Shown: piece after piece, positions 26,435 to 46,448 of the stretch
How positions within the stretch are numbered: position 1 is the stretch's first letter
Layout of the letters: every line of letters starts with the position of its first letter
DNA from: Gammaproteobacteria bacterium
Lineage (GTDB): Bacteria; Pseudomonadota; Gammaproteobacteria; SZUA-140
Assembly: GCA_016712635.1 (NCBI GenBank)
Contig: JADJQS010000002.1
Location: 558,001 to 622,000, forward strand
Length of the DNA: 64,000 bases
Direction: 5' to 3'
Made by a program: the position numbers and the translations under genes
The notes under the pieces: generated by a model
Told to the model about the DNA's origin: nothing
Database searches by the model: none
Seen by the model: the letters and a program-made list of their open reading frames with translations, nothing else

Positions 26435-26610
26435 CGCGGTTTCCTGATTCTGTTACTTACTTAACTGGGGACAGACTTAAGTCTGTCCCCTCCTGCTCTT
26501 CGATCCAGCCGTTGCTGGGCCGGATATCCGGGGACGGACTGAAGTTCGCCCCGCCCCGCTGGGGTTTACTATCCAGCGGGGGACAGACTTCAGTCTGTCC
26601 CCCCTCTTAA
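26435..26610. repeat. Palindromic repeat cluster between tuf (copy 1) and rpsJ
   Basis: Contains a perfect 24-bp palindrome GGGGACAGACTT/AAGTCTGTCCCC at 26467-26490, a related GGGGACGGACTGAAG unit near 26530, and GGGGGACAGACT/AGTCTGTCCCCC at 26578-26603. The stretch 26467-26559 recurs with few differences downstream of the second tuf gene. No ORF. It could fold as a terminator-like structure between tuf and rpsJ. Confidence 0.85.
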
Positions 26611-27801
<1,191 letters not shown>

Positions 27802-27844
27802 AGGAGTTCCCCTTGTTCTGTCTCAGCTGTGTTGATTACTAATC

Positions 27845-29946
<2,102 letters not shown>

Positions 29947-30017
29947 GTCCGATCCTGTCTACTGTCCGTTTAACCCGGTCGGGAACGGACCTGAGTCCGC
30001 CCCCGTTCCTGAATCTG

Positions 30018-30488
30018 TTACCAGCGATAATGCGAGAAGGCCTTGTTGGCCTCGGCCATGCGGTGCGTATCCTCGCGTTTCTTCACCGCCGCGCCGCGAT
30101 TCTCGCAGGCATCGAGGATCTCGGCGGCCAGCCGCAGACCCATGGTCTTTTCGCTGCGGTTGCGCGCGGTGTCCACCAGCCAGCGCATGGCAAGCGCCTG
30201 GCTGCGCTCGCCGCGCACCTCCATCGGCACCTGGTAGGTGGCGCCGCCGACGCGGCGGGACTTCACCTCGACCAGCGGCCGGATGTTGTCCAGCGCCTTG
30301 ACGAGGGAATCGAGCGGGTCGCTCTTGCCCTTCGCCGCCACCTGATCCAGCGCGCCGTAGACGATGCGTTCGGCGATCGACTTCTTGCCGCTGGTCATGA
30401 TCATGTTGATGAACTTCGCCAGATTCCGGTTCCCGTATTTCGGATCCGGCATCCGCTCCCGCTTTGCTGCTACTCTGCGTCTTGCCAT
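30018..30488 (-). CDS. rpsG: 30S ribosomal protein S7
   Basis: Head-assembly protein and, in E. coli, repressor of the str operon. 156 residues: PDPKYGNRNLAKFINMIMTS near the start, and KREDTHRMAEANKAFSHYRW at the end. It lies 33 bases after rpsL and 71 before fusA; the gap to fusA holds a degenerate inverted repeat (GGGAACGGACCTGAGTCCG...). Confidence 0.98.
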   Translation of the reverse strand: MARRRVAAKRERMPDPKYGNRNLAKFINMIMTSGKKSIAERIVYGALDQVAAKGKSDPLDSLVKALDNIRPLVEVKSRRVGGATYQVPMEVRGERSQALAMRWLVDTARNRSEKTMGLRLAAEILDACENRGAAVKKREDTHRMAEANKAFSHYRW

Positions 30489-30521
30489 CGTCTTTCGTCC
30501 GTCAGTCTAAGATCGGGCTGA

Positions 30522-30896
30522 TCAACCCTTGGGGCGCTTGGCGCCGTATTTCGAGCGGCCCTGGCGGCGCCCGTCCACGCCGGAGGTGTCGAGGCTGCCG
30601 CGCACCGTGTGATATCGCACACCCGGTAAATCCTTGACACGGCCCCCGCGGATCAGCACCACCGAGTGCTCCTGCAGGTTGTGGCCTTCGCCACCTATAT
30701 ATGAGGTGACCTCCATCCCGTTGGTGAGACGGACGCGGGCGACCTTGCGCAGCGCCGAGTTCGGCTTCTTGGGGGTCGTGGTGTAGACGCGCGTGCACAC
30801 CCCCCGTTTCTGCGGGCACCCTTCCAGCGCGGGCACCGTGCTCTTGGCGGCTTTACGCGACCGCGGCTTTCTGACCAACTGATTGACTGTCGCCAT
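30522..30896 (-). CDS. rpsL: 30S ribosomal protein S12
   Basis: Decoding-centre protein, 124 residues as in E. coli. The loops where streptomycin-resistance mutations are known are intact and wild-type-like: TTPKKPNSALRKVARVRL and IRGGRVKDLPGVRYHTVRG. It is the first gene of the str operon, with a strong promoter at 31038-31066 and a leader of about 135 bases. Confidence 0.98.
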   Translation of the reverse strand: MATVNQLVRKPRSRKAAKSTVPALEGCPQKRGVCTRVYTTTPKKPNSALRKVARVRLTNGMEVTSYIGGEGHNLQEHSVVLIRGGRVKDLPGVRYHTVRGSLDTSGVDGRRQGRSKYGAKRPKG

Positions 30897-31037
30897 TCCG
30901 ACTTACCCCACCCCTCATAAACGTTAAGCGTCCAGCCAGTCGGGACGAGGCGCCTGCGGCGCATTCGCCAACGGTTGAACGCTTAGATTGAGTGACCAGT
31001 ACTCGAGAGAAGCAGATTGCTTCTGCAAAGACGCGAG

Positions 31038-31066
31038 AGTTTAGGTCGATAATCACAGCCTGTCAA
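31038..31066 (-). promoter_or_regulatory. Strong sigma70 promoter of the str operon
   Basis: Minus strand: consensus TTGACA (31061-31066), exactly 17 bases, TAAACT (31038-31043), followed by CTCGCG. It would start transcription about 31031, roughly 135 bases before rpsL. This is the best promoter match in the window. Confidence 0.85.
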
Positions 31067-31170
31067 GACATTGCGCCTGAAAATGGCGTCTATCGGGAGT
31101 TGTTCCGGCGCGGGAAATCCCGCAGATATACGGCCTTATGAGCTACGCGGTACGGGGCGCCGCCGGGGCG

Positions 31171-31210
31171 GAAAAGAAAACGCCCCCGACCGTTCCCGGA
31201 GGGGGGCGTT
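31171..31210 (-). terminator. Rho-independent terminator after rpoC
   Basis: Minus strand AACGCCCCC...GGGGGCGTT stem (about 9 bp) with a loop of about 13 bases, followed by TTCTTTTCC. It lies some 50 bases after the rpoC stop and separates the rpoBC and str transcripts. Confidence 0.85.
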
Positions 31211-31261
31211 GATGCGGGGACCTGCGCGGGCGGAGACGGATTTCCGGCGCGTCGGCCGCGC

Positions 31262-35455
<4,194 letters not shown>

Positions 35456-35527
35456 AGCCGTGTCTCCCGATCAGATTCGCTTGTAACCCCGCGGGCGCCG
35501 CGCGCCCGCCCGCCGTGCGTCCGCGCC

Positions 35528-39785
<4,258 letters not shown>

Positions 39786-39871
39786 CGGGGTTCCTCAAGT
39801 ATTGATATACATCAGCAGATCTTCACGAATGACGAACACGGCTGTGCGGCTACACGCGCCTGAACGGAAAA

Positions 39872-39920
39872 TAAAAAAGAGCCCATGCCCCCGGATCCGC
39901 CTGCGGGCGGATCCGGGGGC
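39872..39920 (-). terminator. Attenuator-like hairpin between rplL and rpoB
   Basis: Minus strand: perfect 15-bp stem GCCCCCGGATCCGCC / GGCGGATCCGGGGGC with a CGCA loop (39887-39920), followed after ATGGGCTC by TTTTTTA. The T-run is eight bases from the stem. By analogy with E. coli, this is expected to be a partial terminator setting the ratio of ribosomal protein to polymerase transcripts. Confidence 0.75.
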
Positions 39921-39961
39921 AAAGGTCTTCGTTAGGACTTTCCGTGCAGCGGGAAGTTCGC

Positions 39962-40342
39962 TTACTTGATTTCAACCGTTGCGCCGGCCTCCTCAAGCTG
40001 CTTCTTGATGCTGTCCGCATCCGCCTTGGGGACGCCTTCCTTGACGGAAGACGGCACGCCTTCGACCAGATCCTTGGCCTCTTTCAGGCCCAGGCCGGTG
40101 ATGGTGCGGATGACCTTGATCACGCCGACCTTATTATCACCGAAAGTCTTCAGGACGACATTAAATTCCGTCTGCTCCTCGGCGGCGGCAGCGGCTCCGC
40201 CGGCCCCGGGGGCCGCGACAGCGACCGTAGCCGCAGCGGCGGAAACGCCGAATTTATCTTCCATCGCCTTGATCAGGTCGACGACCTCGAGGACCGTCAT
40301 CTTGGAGATGGTATCCAGGATATCATTGGTGCTTACTGACAT
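39962..40342 (-). CDS. rplL: 50S ribosomal protein L7/L12
   Basis: Multi-copy stalk protein that recruits translation factors, 126 residues. N-terminal dimerisation helix (DILDTISKMTVLEVVDLIKA), an Ala-rich hinge (about 34-53), and the C-terminal factor-binding domain with NKVGVIKVIRTITGLGLKEA and KDLVEGVPSSVKEGV. It follows rplJ after 38 bases. Confidence 0.98.
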   Translation of the reverse strand: MSVSTNDILDTISKMTVLEVVDLIKAMEDKFGVSAAAATVAVAAPGAGGAAAAAEEQTEFNVVLKTFGDNKVGVIKVIRTITGLGLKEAKDLVEGVPSSVKEGVPKADADSIKKQLEEAGATVEIK

Positions 40343-40380
40343 GGTCTATGCTCCTAAATCTTTAATTAATCAGTTGATAA

Positions 40381-40905
40381 TCAAGCGGCCTGCTTCTGGT
40401 CGCGGACGGCGGCCACGGTACGGGCGAGTTTGTTGGCCGGCTCAGCCAGCGTACGCACAAACTTCCCGATCGGGGCCTTCATCACGGCCATCAACTGGCT
40501 GATCGCCTCGTTCTTGGTCGGCATCTGCGCCAGTCTTTTGGCGTCTTCCGGCGCCAGCAGCTTGCCGCGCAATGCAACGACCTTGATGATGAGCTTCTCG
40601 TTCGCCTTGGCGAAGTCCGTCATGACCCGCGCCGCAGCCGCCGGCTCCTCGATCGAAAACGCGAGGATCAGCGGGCCCACGAAGCCTTTCTGCATGCAGG
40701 CAAACTCAGTGTCCGAGACCGCCCGGCGCGCCAGCGTGTTCTTGACCACGCGCAGGTAGACCCCGGCCTGGCGCGCCTTGCGCCGCAGGTCGGTCAATTG
40801 CTCGACCGTCAAACCGTTGTACTCCGCCGCGATGGCGGACTGCGCAACACTCGCGTAACGGGCGACATCGGCGACGATTGCCTTCTTGTCTTCAAGCGAT
40901 AACAA
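40381..40905 (-). CDS. rplJ: 50S ribosomal protein L10
   Basis: Stalk base that binds L11-region rRNA and the L7/L12 dimers; with them, the translational repressor of its own mRNA. 174 residues (165 in E. coli). The start is a TTG at 40905 with a near-ideal GGGAGGTGA seven bases away (LSLEDKKAIVADVARYA), matching the family N-terminus. The C-terminal helix for L12 binding (LMAVMKAPIGKFVRTLAEP) is present and about nine residues longer than usual. Confidence 0.97.
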   Translation of the reverse strand: MLSLEDKKAIVADVARYASVAQSAIAAEYNGLTVEQLTDLRRKARQAGVYLRVVKNTLARRAVSDTEFACMQKGFVGPLILAFSIEEPAAAARVMTDFAKANEKLIIKVVALRGKLLAPEDAKRLAQMPTKNEAISQLMAVMKAPIGKFVRTLAEPANKLARTVAAVRDQKQAA

Positions 40906-41040
40906 GCGTTCACCTCCCAGTGGTCCCGTCCGTTCCCGAAGGGCGGACAGGGTTGCCGTTCACACCACGGACGCGCGTATCGCGCGCCCACCCACGGTGA
41001 CCGTTGTCAGGAAATCCTGTGCGGGTCTCACCGTCTGCGC
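40906..41040 (-). ncRNA. Probable L10 leader (autoregulatory mRNA structure)
   Basis: The region before rplJ folds on the minus strand into ACGGTGA/TCACCGT (41028-41034 with 40994-41000), asymmetric internal loops, and an inner CAGGA-TT-TCCTG hairpin (41008-41019). A bulged stem of this form just upstream of rplJ is what the L10(L12)4 leader looks like in relatives. A second hairpin GTCCG...CGGAC follows near the ribosome binding site. The assignment is by position and shape, not by model search. Confidence 0.6.
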
Positions 41041-41133
41041 AGGCAGAACGCCCCGGAATTGCAATCGGGTGGTTCGGCTTAGGCCGGGCGTCACCCCTGC
41101 GGGTGGCACACCGGCGCCTGCGGTCTTCGACGC

Positions 41134-41163
41134 CCTCCGCGGCGGCACACGCCGGCGCGGAGG
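41134..41163 (-). other. Hairpin downstream of rplA
   Basis: CCTCCGCG/CGCGGAGG stem of 8 bp with a further inner pairing, 27-56 bases after the rplA stop and upstream of the L10 leader. There is no T-run, so it may be a processing or attenuation site rather than a terminator. Confidence 0.4.
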
Positions 41164-41189
41164 ATGCCCAAAGCCTGTGCTACTGTTCT

Positions 41190-41894
41190 TTACGCGCCGG
41201 TCTGATCGACCAGGGTCGACTGATCAATCACCAGGCCGGGACCCATGGTGGTCGAGATCGATACCTTCTTCATATAGATACCCTTGGCCGTGCCCGGCTT
41301 GCCCTTGTTGAGGGCGCCCAGCAGCGCGGACAGGTTCTCGCGCAGGGCCGGCACGGTGAAGCTCGCCTTGCCGATCACGCTGTGCACGATACCGGCCTTG
41401 TCCGTGCGGTACTGTACCTGCCCGGCCTTGGCGTTCTTCACCGCCGTGACCACGTCGGGTGTCACCGTACCCACCTTGGGATTGGGCATCAGGCCGCGCG
41501 GGCCGAGGATCTGGCCCAGCTGACCGACGACGCGCATCGCGTCGGGGGTGGCGATCGCCACGTCGAAATCGAGGTTGCCGGCCTTGATGGAGGCGGCGAG
41601 GTCATCGAAGCCGACGATGTCGGCGCCCGCCGCCTTGGCCGCCTCGGCCTTCTCGCCCTGGGCGAACACCGCGACACGCATGGTCTTGCCGGTGCCGTTG
41701 GGCAGCACAGTGGAGCCGCGCACCATCTGGTCGGACTTGCGCGTATCGACGCCAAGGTTCACGGCGACGTCCACCGACTCATCGAACTTCGCGGTCGCCA
41801 GCTCCTTCAGCAGCGCGAGCGCATCGTCGACCGGGTACATCTTGCCCGGCACGGCCTTTCCGCGGATCAGCTTGTTGCGTTTGGAAATCGCCAT
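41190..41894 (-). CDS. rplA: 50S ribosomal protein L1
   Basis: L1-stalk protein that moves with the E-site tRNA and, in E. coli, represses the L11-L1 mRNA. 234 residues, the E. coli length. Starts MAISKRNKLIRGKAVPGKMY; the family signature is in GQLGQILGPRGLMPNPKVGT, and the end reads STTMGPGLVIDQSTLVD. Only one base separates it from the rplK stop, so translation is coupled. Confidence 0.98.
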   Translation of the reverse strand: MAISKRNKLIRGKAVPGKMYPVDDALALLKELATAKFDESVDVAVNLGVDTRKSDQMVRGSTVLPNGTGKTMRVAVFAQGEKAEAAKAAGADIVGFDDLAASIKAGNLDFDVAIATPDAMRVVGQLGQILGPRGLMPNPKVGTVTPDVVTAVKNAKAGQVQYRTDKAGIVHSVIGKASFTVPALRENLSALLGALNKGKPGTAKGIYMKKVSISTTMGPGLVIDQSTLVDQTGA

Positions 41895-41895
41895 G

Positions 41896-42327
41896 TCACA
41901 CCCCCTCCGAGTCGAGACCCATGCTGCGCGCGCTGCCGGCGATGGTGCGCACGGCGGCATCCAGATCCGCGGCAGTCAGGTCGGGCATCTTGGTCCTGGC
42001 GATCTCCTCCAGCTGCGCGCGCGTCACCTTGCCGACCTTGACAGTGTTCGGGGTCGCGCTGCCCGAGGCGATGCCGACGGCCTTCTTCAGCAGCACGGAG
42101 GCCGGCGGGGTCTTGGTGATGAAGGTAAAGCTGCGGTCGCTGTAGACCGTGATCACGACGGGCAGGGGCATGCCCTGCTCCATCTTCTGGGTCTGGGCGT
42201 TGAACGCCTTGCAGAACTCCATGATGTTGACGCCGGCCTGGCCGAGCGCCGGACCCACCGGCGGGCTCGGGTTGGCCTGTCCGGAGGCCACCTGCAGCTT
42301 GATGTACTTGTCGACTTTCTTTGCCAT
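41896..42327 (-). CDS. rplK: 50S ribosomal protein L11
   Basis: GTPase-centre protein, needed for RelA activation in relatives. 143 residues (142 in E. coli). The proline-rich N-terminus QVASGQANPSPPVGPALGQA (thiostrepton-binding region) and the C-terminal RNA-binding domain ending IAGSARSMGLDSEGV are intact. Confidence 0.98.
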   Translation of the reverse strand: MAKKVDKYIKLQVASGQANPSPPVGPALGQAGVNIMEFCKAFNAQTQKMEQGMPLPVVITVYSDRSFTFITKTPPASVLLKKAVGIASGSATPNTVKVGKVTRAQLEEIARTKMPDLTAADLDAAVRTIAGSARSMGLDSEGV

Positions 42328-42342
42328 TGCTCACTCCCGGGT

Positions 42343-42470
42343 GCAAGCGCCTCGCGGCTCCCCGATTGGTTAATAACAGGACTGAGTGCTGAGGACTGAG
42401 GGCTGAGTAAAACCCAGAACCCGACCATCAGTCACTTCACAGTCCTCAGCACTCCGTCCCCAGTCCTATC
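42343..42470. repeat. Heptad inverted-repeat element between nusG and rplK
   Basis: Left arm CAGGACTGAGTGCTGAGG... (42374-42413) and right arm, its rough reverse complement (42431-42469), built of GGACTGA-type heptads. The right arm contains the nusG stop: GGATAGGACTG read on the minus strand. Because nusG and rplK are cotranscribed, the hairpin would lie inside the mRNA. No ORF. Confidence 0.75.
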
Positions 42471-42999
42471 CTTTCTCGACCTGCCCGAATTCCAGCTCCA
42501 GCGGCGTGGAGCGGCCGAAGATGGTCACCGCCACACGCAGGCGGCTCTTTTCGTAATTGACTTCCTCGACCACGCCGCTGAAATCGGCGAACGGCCCGTC
42601 GATGACGCGCACCACCTCGCCCGGCTCGAACAGCACCTTCGGCTTCGGTTTCTCGACGCCCTCCTGGATGCGGTCGATGATCTGCTGCGCCTCCTTGTCG
42701 GAGATCGGCGCCGGCCGGTCGGAGGTGCCGCCGATGAAGCCCATCACCTTGGGCACTTCCTTCACCAGGTGCCAGGTGGCGTCGTTCATCTCCATATGGA
42801 TCAGCACGTATCCCGGGAAGAACTTGCGGTCGCTCTTGCGTTTCTGGCCGCCGCGCATCTCGACGACCTCCTCGGTCGGAACCAGGATGTCGCCGAACAG
42901 ATCCGCGACCCCGCTGTGCGAGATACGCTCCTTGAGCGAACGCACCGCCTGCTGCTCGTAGCCGGAATAGACGTGCACCACGTACCACCGTTTAGCCAT
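42466..42999 (-). CDS. nusG: Transcription elongation/antitermination factor NusG
   Basis: Binds RNA polymerase through its NGN domain (MAKRWYVVHVYSGYEQQAV, HMEMNDATWHLVKEVPKVMG) and S10 or Rho through its C-terminal KOW domain (LFEPGEVVRVIDGPFADFSG). 177 residues (181 in E. coli). It follows secE after 6 bases. Its TAG stop lies inside a heptad repeat element. Confidence 0.98.
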   Translation of the reverse strand: MAKRWYVVHVYSGYEQQAVRSLKERISHSGVADLFGDILVPTEEVVEMRGGQKRKSDRKFFPGYVLIHMEMNDATWHLVKEVPKVMGFIGGTSDRPAPISDKEAQQIIDRIQEGVEKPKPKVLFEPGEVVRVIDGPFADFSGVVEEVNYEKSRLRVAVTIFGRSTPLELEFGQVEKG

Positions 43000-43005
43000 G
43001 TGCCA

Positions 43006-43356
43006 TCAGCTCCCTTGCCCCGTCAACATCTTCACCAGCCACGTCAGGATCGAATCGAAGATCCAGAGGATCAGCGCCGTCACCACCACCATGCCCATGA
43101 CCACCAGGGTGGTCTGAACGGTCTCCTTGCGCGTCGGCCAGACGACCTTGCGCACCTCGGTGCGGGCCTCGCCGATATACGTCCAGGTCTGCTGGCCGGC
43201 GGCGGTCTGGAAGAATACCGCCGTGGCGACCCCGATCCCCACCAGCAGGCCGACCACCCGCAGCAGCAGGGAGGTGTCCTCGCCGTAATAATAAAAAGCC
43301 CCGAGCGCCGCCGCCACGATCAGCGCGGCCAGGATGAACTTGATCTTGTCGCCCAT
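43006..43356 (-). CDS. secE: Preprotein translocase subunit SecE
   Basis: Clamps SecY in the inner membrane. 116 residues with three hydrophobic segments (about 6-24, 29-50, 88-112), as in the three-helix enterobacterial form (127 residues). The conserved cytoplasmic amphipathic segment is GEARTEVRKVVWPTRKETVQ. It is directly upstream of nusG, as is usual. Confidence 0.97.
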   Translation of the reverse strand: MGDKIKFILAALIVAAALGAFYYYGEDTSLLLRVVGLLVGIGVATAVFFQTAAGQQTWTYIGEARTEVRKVVWPTRKETVQTTLVVMGMVVVTALILWIFDSILTWLVKMLTGQGS

Positions 43357-43369
43357 AAGCTAAGCACCA

Positions 43370-43436
43370 AAATGTAAAGTGAAAAATGAAAGAAGCTTCC
43401 CAGCCTGCTTTTCACTTTCCACTTTTCACTTCCCGC
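43370..43436. repeat. Inverted heptad-like repeat between tRNA-Trp and secE
   Basis: AAAGTGAAAAATGAAAGAAG at about 43376-43395 faces CTTTTCACTTTCCACTTTTC at about 43411-43430, which is its approximate reverse complement. The unit is AAGTGAAAA with a period of seven to eight bases. It resembles in design, but not in sequence, the GGACTGA elements elsewhere. Confidence 0.6.
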
Positions 43437-43445
43437 TCGTTCAAT

Positions 43446-43521
43446 TGGCAGGCCAGGAGGGAATCGAACCCCCAACCTGCGGTTTTGGAGACCGCCGCTC
43501 TGCCAATTGAGCTACTGGCCT
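43446..43521 (-). tRNA. tRNA-Trp (anticodon CCA)
   Basis: 76 bases with an encoded CCA end. Acceptor AGGCCAG/CTGGCCT pairs fully, the D arm reads AGCTCAATTGGCAGAGC, the anticodon arm GCGGT-CTCCAAA-ACCGC gives CCA, and the T loop is GTTCGATTC. It lies between tuf and secE, a position seen in many proteobacteria. Confidence 0.97.
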
Positions 43522-43529
43522 AATCTTTA

Positions 43530-43663
43530 ATATGTACCCGGGGACAGACTTAAGTCTGTCCCCTCCTGCTCTTCGATCCAGCCGTTGCTGGCCGGATATC
43601 CGGGGACGGACTGAAGTCCGCCCCGCCCCGCGGGTTGAGGGCGGGGCGGACTCGCCGGCCCTC
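43530..43663. repeat. Palindromic repeat downstream of tuf copy 2
   Basis: Holds the same 24-bp GGGGACAGACTT/AAGTCTGTCCCC palindrome (43540-43563) and the same following sequence, to about 43632, as found downstream of tuf copy 1, differing by a one-base indel and a substitution. A GGGGCGGACT/AGTCCGCCCC pair (about 43614-43652) follows. It may terminate the tRNA-tuf transcript before tRNA-Trp. Confidence 0.85.
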
Positions 43664-44857
<1,194 letters not shown>

Positions 44858-44938
44858 CGGACTGTCTCCCAAATTCTAGTTGCCAATCACGCCGGAAGCG
44901 TTCTCTTAAACAATGACCTCTGGCCAGGTGCCTGATTA

Positions 44939-45014
44939 TGGAGCCCATAACCGGATTTGAACCGGTGACCTCTTCCTTACCAAGGAAGTGCTCTGCCGAC
45001 TGAGCTATATGGGC
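44939..45014 (-). tRNA. tRNA-Thr (anticodon GGT)
   Basis: 76 bases with encoded CCA. Acceptor GCCCATA pairs with TATGGGC; anticodon arm CTTCC-TTGGTAA-GGAAG gives GGT; T loop GTTCAAATC. It is the last tRNA before tuf, as in the E. coli thrT-tufB arrangement. Confidence 0.97.
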
Positions 45015-45025
45015 CAATGCATCTC

Positions 45026-45099
<74 letters not shown>

Positions 45100-45164
45100 C
45101 TGCTCAGCTATAGACCCGGCAGTTGCCCGGTCCTCATCATGATCCGCTCTACAACGGCGATGCC

Positions 45165-45249
45165 TGGTGGAGGGGGGAGGATTCGAACCTCCGAAGGCAG
45201 AGCCGTCAGATTTACAGTCTGATCCCTTTGGCCGCTCGGGAACCCCTCC
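45165..45249 (-). tRNA. tRNA-Tyr (anticodon GTA)
   Basis: 85 bases with a long variable arm and encoded CCA. Acceptor GGAGGGG/CCCCTCC, anticodon arm CAGACTGTAAATCTG giving GTA, T loop GTTCGAATC. It is the first gene of the tRNA-tuf operon, 65 bases before tRNA-Gly. Confidence 0.97.
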
Positions 45250-45264
45250 CAAAGCAAGCCGCCT

Positions 45265-45293
45265 ATTTTGCTGGTGAATCCGTACCTTGTCAA
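45265..45293 (-). promoter_or_regulatory. Promoter of the Tyr-Gly-Thr tRNA-tuf operon
   Basis: Minus strand: consensus TTGACA (45288-45293), 17-base spacer, CAAAAT (45265-45270), followed by AGGCGGC. The GC-rich stretch after the -10 fits a stringently controlled stable-RNA promoter (inference). Initiation would fall some 8-12 bases before the tRNA-Tyr 5' end. Confidence 0.8.
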
Positions 45294-45416
45294 TATTGAA
45301 ACCGGGCCGCCTTCGGCGGCTGGACGCGCGGAAATTTCCGCCCCGGATGCGCCTCGGCGGATGCACCGGAACGTAGCGCAGGCGCGGCAGTCCGCCGTCC
45401 CGACCCGGTCAGCGCC

Positions 45417-46205
45417 TCAGGACTCCTCGGCCTTGGCCTGCCGCCACAGCTCCTCCTGCCGGTCCAGGTCGACATCCGCGAGCCGCCCGCCGCGTTCCGC
45501 CATGATCGCCTCCATTCGCGCGTAACGCCGCTCGAAACGCCGGTTCGCCTGGTGCAGCGCCGCCTCGGGGTCGACGCCCAGGTGCCGGGCCAGGTTGCTT
45601 ACGGCGAGCAGCAGGTCGCCGACCTCGTGCACCCGCTGCGGGGATCCCGCCGGCGTGCCGAGCTCCGCGCGCAGTTCGGCGATCTCCTCCGCCACCTTGT
45701 CGAACACGCGCTCGACGTCGGGCCAGTCGAAGCCGTCACGCGCCGCGCGGTTCTGCAACTTGACCGCCCGCGTAAGCGCGGGCAGGGCGCGTGCCACGCC
45801 CGCCAGCGTGCCGTGCGCGCCGGCTTCGCGCCGCTCGCGCGCCTTGTGCGCCTCCCAGGCCGCCGCCTGGGCCTGGGCATCGTCGACGCGTCCGGCGCCG
45901 AACACGTGCGGGTGGCGCCGGATCAGCTTGGCGGCGATCCCCGCCGCCACGTCCGCGAAGGTGAACCGCCCCTCCTCCTCGGCGATGCGGGCGTAGAACA
46001 CAATCTGGAACAACAGGTCGCCGAGCTCGTCACACAGCCCGGTACCGTCGCCGCGCTCGATCGCGTCCGCCACCTCGTAGGCCTCCTCCAGGGTATGGGG
46101 CACGAGGGTCTCAAGGGTCTGCGCGCGGTCCCAGGGACAGCCGCCGACCTCGGCGCGCAGGCGGCGCATGATGTCGAGCAGTTCATCCATCCCGTGTCGC
46201 TCCAT
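45417..46205 (-). CDS. mazG: Nucleoside triphosphate pyrophosphohydrolase MazG
   Basis: Hydrolyses NTPs/dNTPs to monophosphates and PPi; in E. coli it lowers ppGpp and helps in nutritional stress. 262 residues (263 in E. coli). Tandem MazG domains: the first with CPWDRAQTLETLVPHTLEEA and CDELGDLLFQIVFYARIAEE, the second with EEIAELRAE and HEVGDLLLAVSNLARHLG, giving the metal-binding EExxE...ExxD patterns. ATG 46205 follows the DUF2835 stop by three bases; a second ATG five codons on (46190, MDELLDIM) with GGAG upstream is equally plausible. Confidence 0.95.
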   Translation of the reverse strand: MERHGMDELLDIMRRLRAEVGGCPWDRAQTLETLVPHTLEEAYEVADAIERGDGTGLCDELGDLLFQIVFYARIAEEEGRFTFADVAAGIAAKLIRRHPHVFGAGRVDDAQAQAAAWEAHKARERREAGAHGTLAGVARALPALTRAVKLQNRAARDGFDWPDVERVFDKVAEEIAELRAELGTPAGSPQRVHEVGDLLLAVSNLARHLGVDPEAALHQANRRFERRYARMEAIMAERGGRLADVDLDRQEELWRQAKAEES

Positions 46206-46208
46206 GAT

Positions 46209-46448
46209 TCACCGCGCGGACTCGACGCGATCGAGACTGACCAGCCGGTTGTTGTCGTCGAAACGGAGGCGGAACACCCCGTGCACGCCGTCATGGGTGA
46301 GGAAGCGGCGCAGCAGGCCGGCGGCGAACTGGACCGTGCGCCCGTCGCGGCCGCGCGCGATCACATGACGCGCCGCGCCCTGGTAATAGCGCAGGTACTC
46401 GTCCGGCGAAATGTTCAATACGAAGGTGATCTCGCGCGCCTCAGTCAT
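46209..46448 (-). CDS. DUF2835 family protein
   Basis: Small protein of 79 residues that I recognise as DUF2835 from its pattern: FVLNISPDEYLRYYQGAARH, RDGRTVQFAAGLLRRFLTHD and GVHGVFRLRFDDNNRLVSLD. No function is known to me and no catalytic motif is seen. It overlaps the YkgJ-like gene by eight bases and ends three bases before mazG, so the three form one tight operon. Confidence 0.85.
   Translation of the reverse strand: MTEAREITFVLNISPDEYLRYYQGAARHVIARGRDGRTVQFAAGLLRRFLTHDGVHGVFRLRFDDNNRLVSLDRVESAR

Larger units (their letters stand above)
30897..31261. promoter_or_regulatory. 365-base gene-free region between rpoC and rpsL
   Basis: No convincing gene is present. From the rpoC side it contains the rpoC terminator (31171-31210), about 100 bases with no recognisable signal, the str promoter (31038-31066), and a leader to rpsL in which TTAAGCGTCC (about 30924) and GAACGCTTAG (about 30978-30987) can pair loosely. 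Short start-to-stop frames here look random. Confidence 0.7.

Noticed and set aside
26435..26610. S10 leader regulated by L4
   Set aside because: Position would fit, but the region consists of repeat palindromes shared with the other tuf locus and shows no recognisable S10-leader structure.
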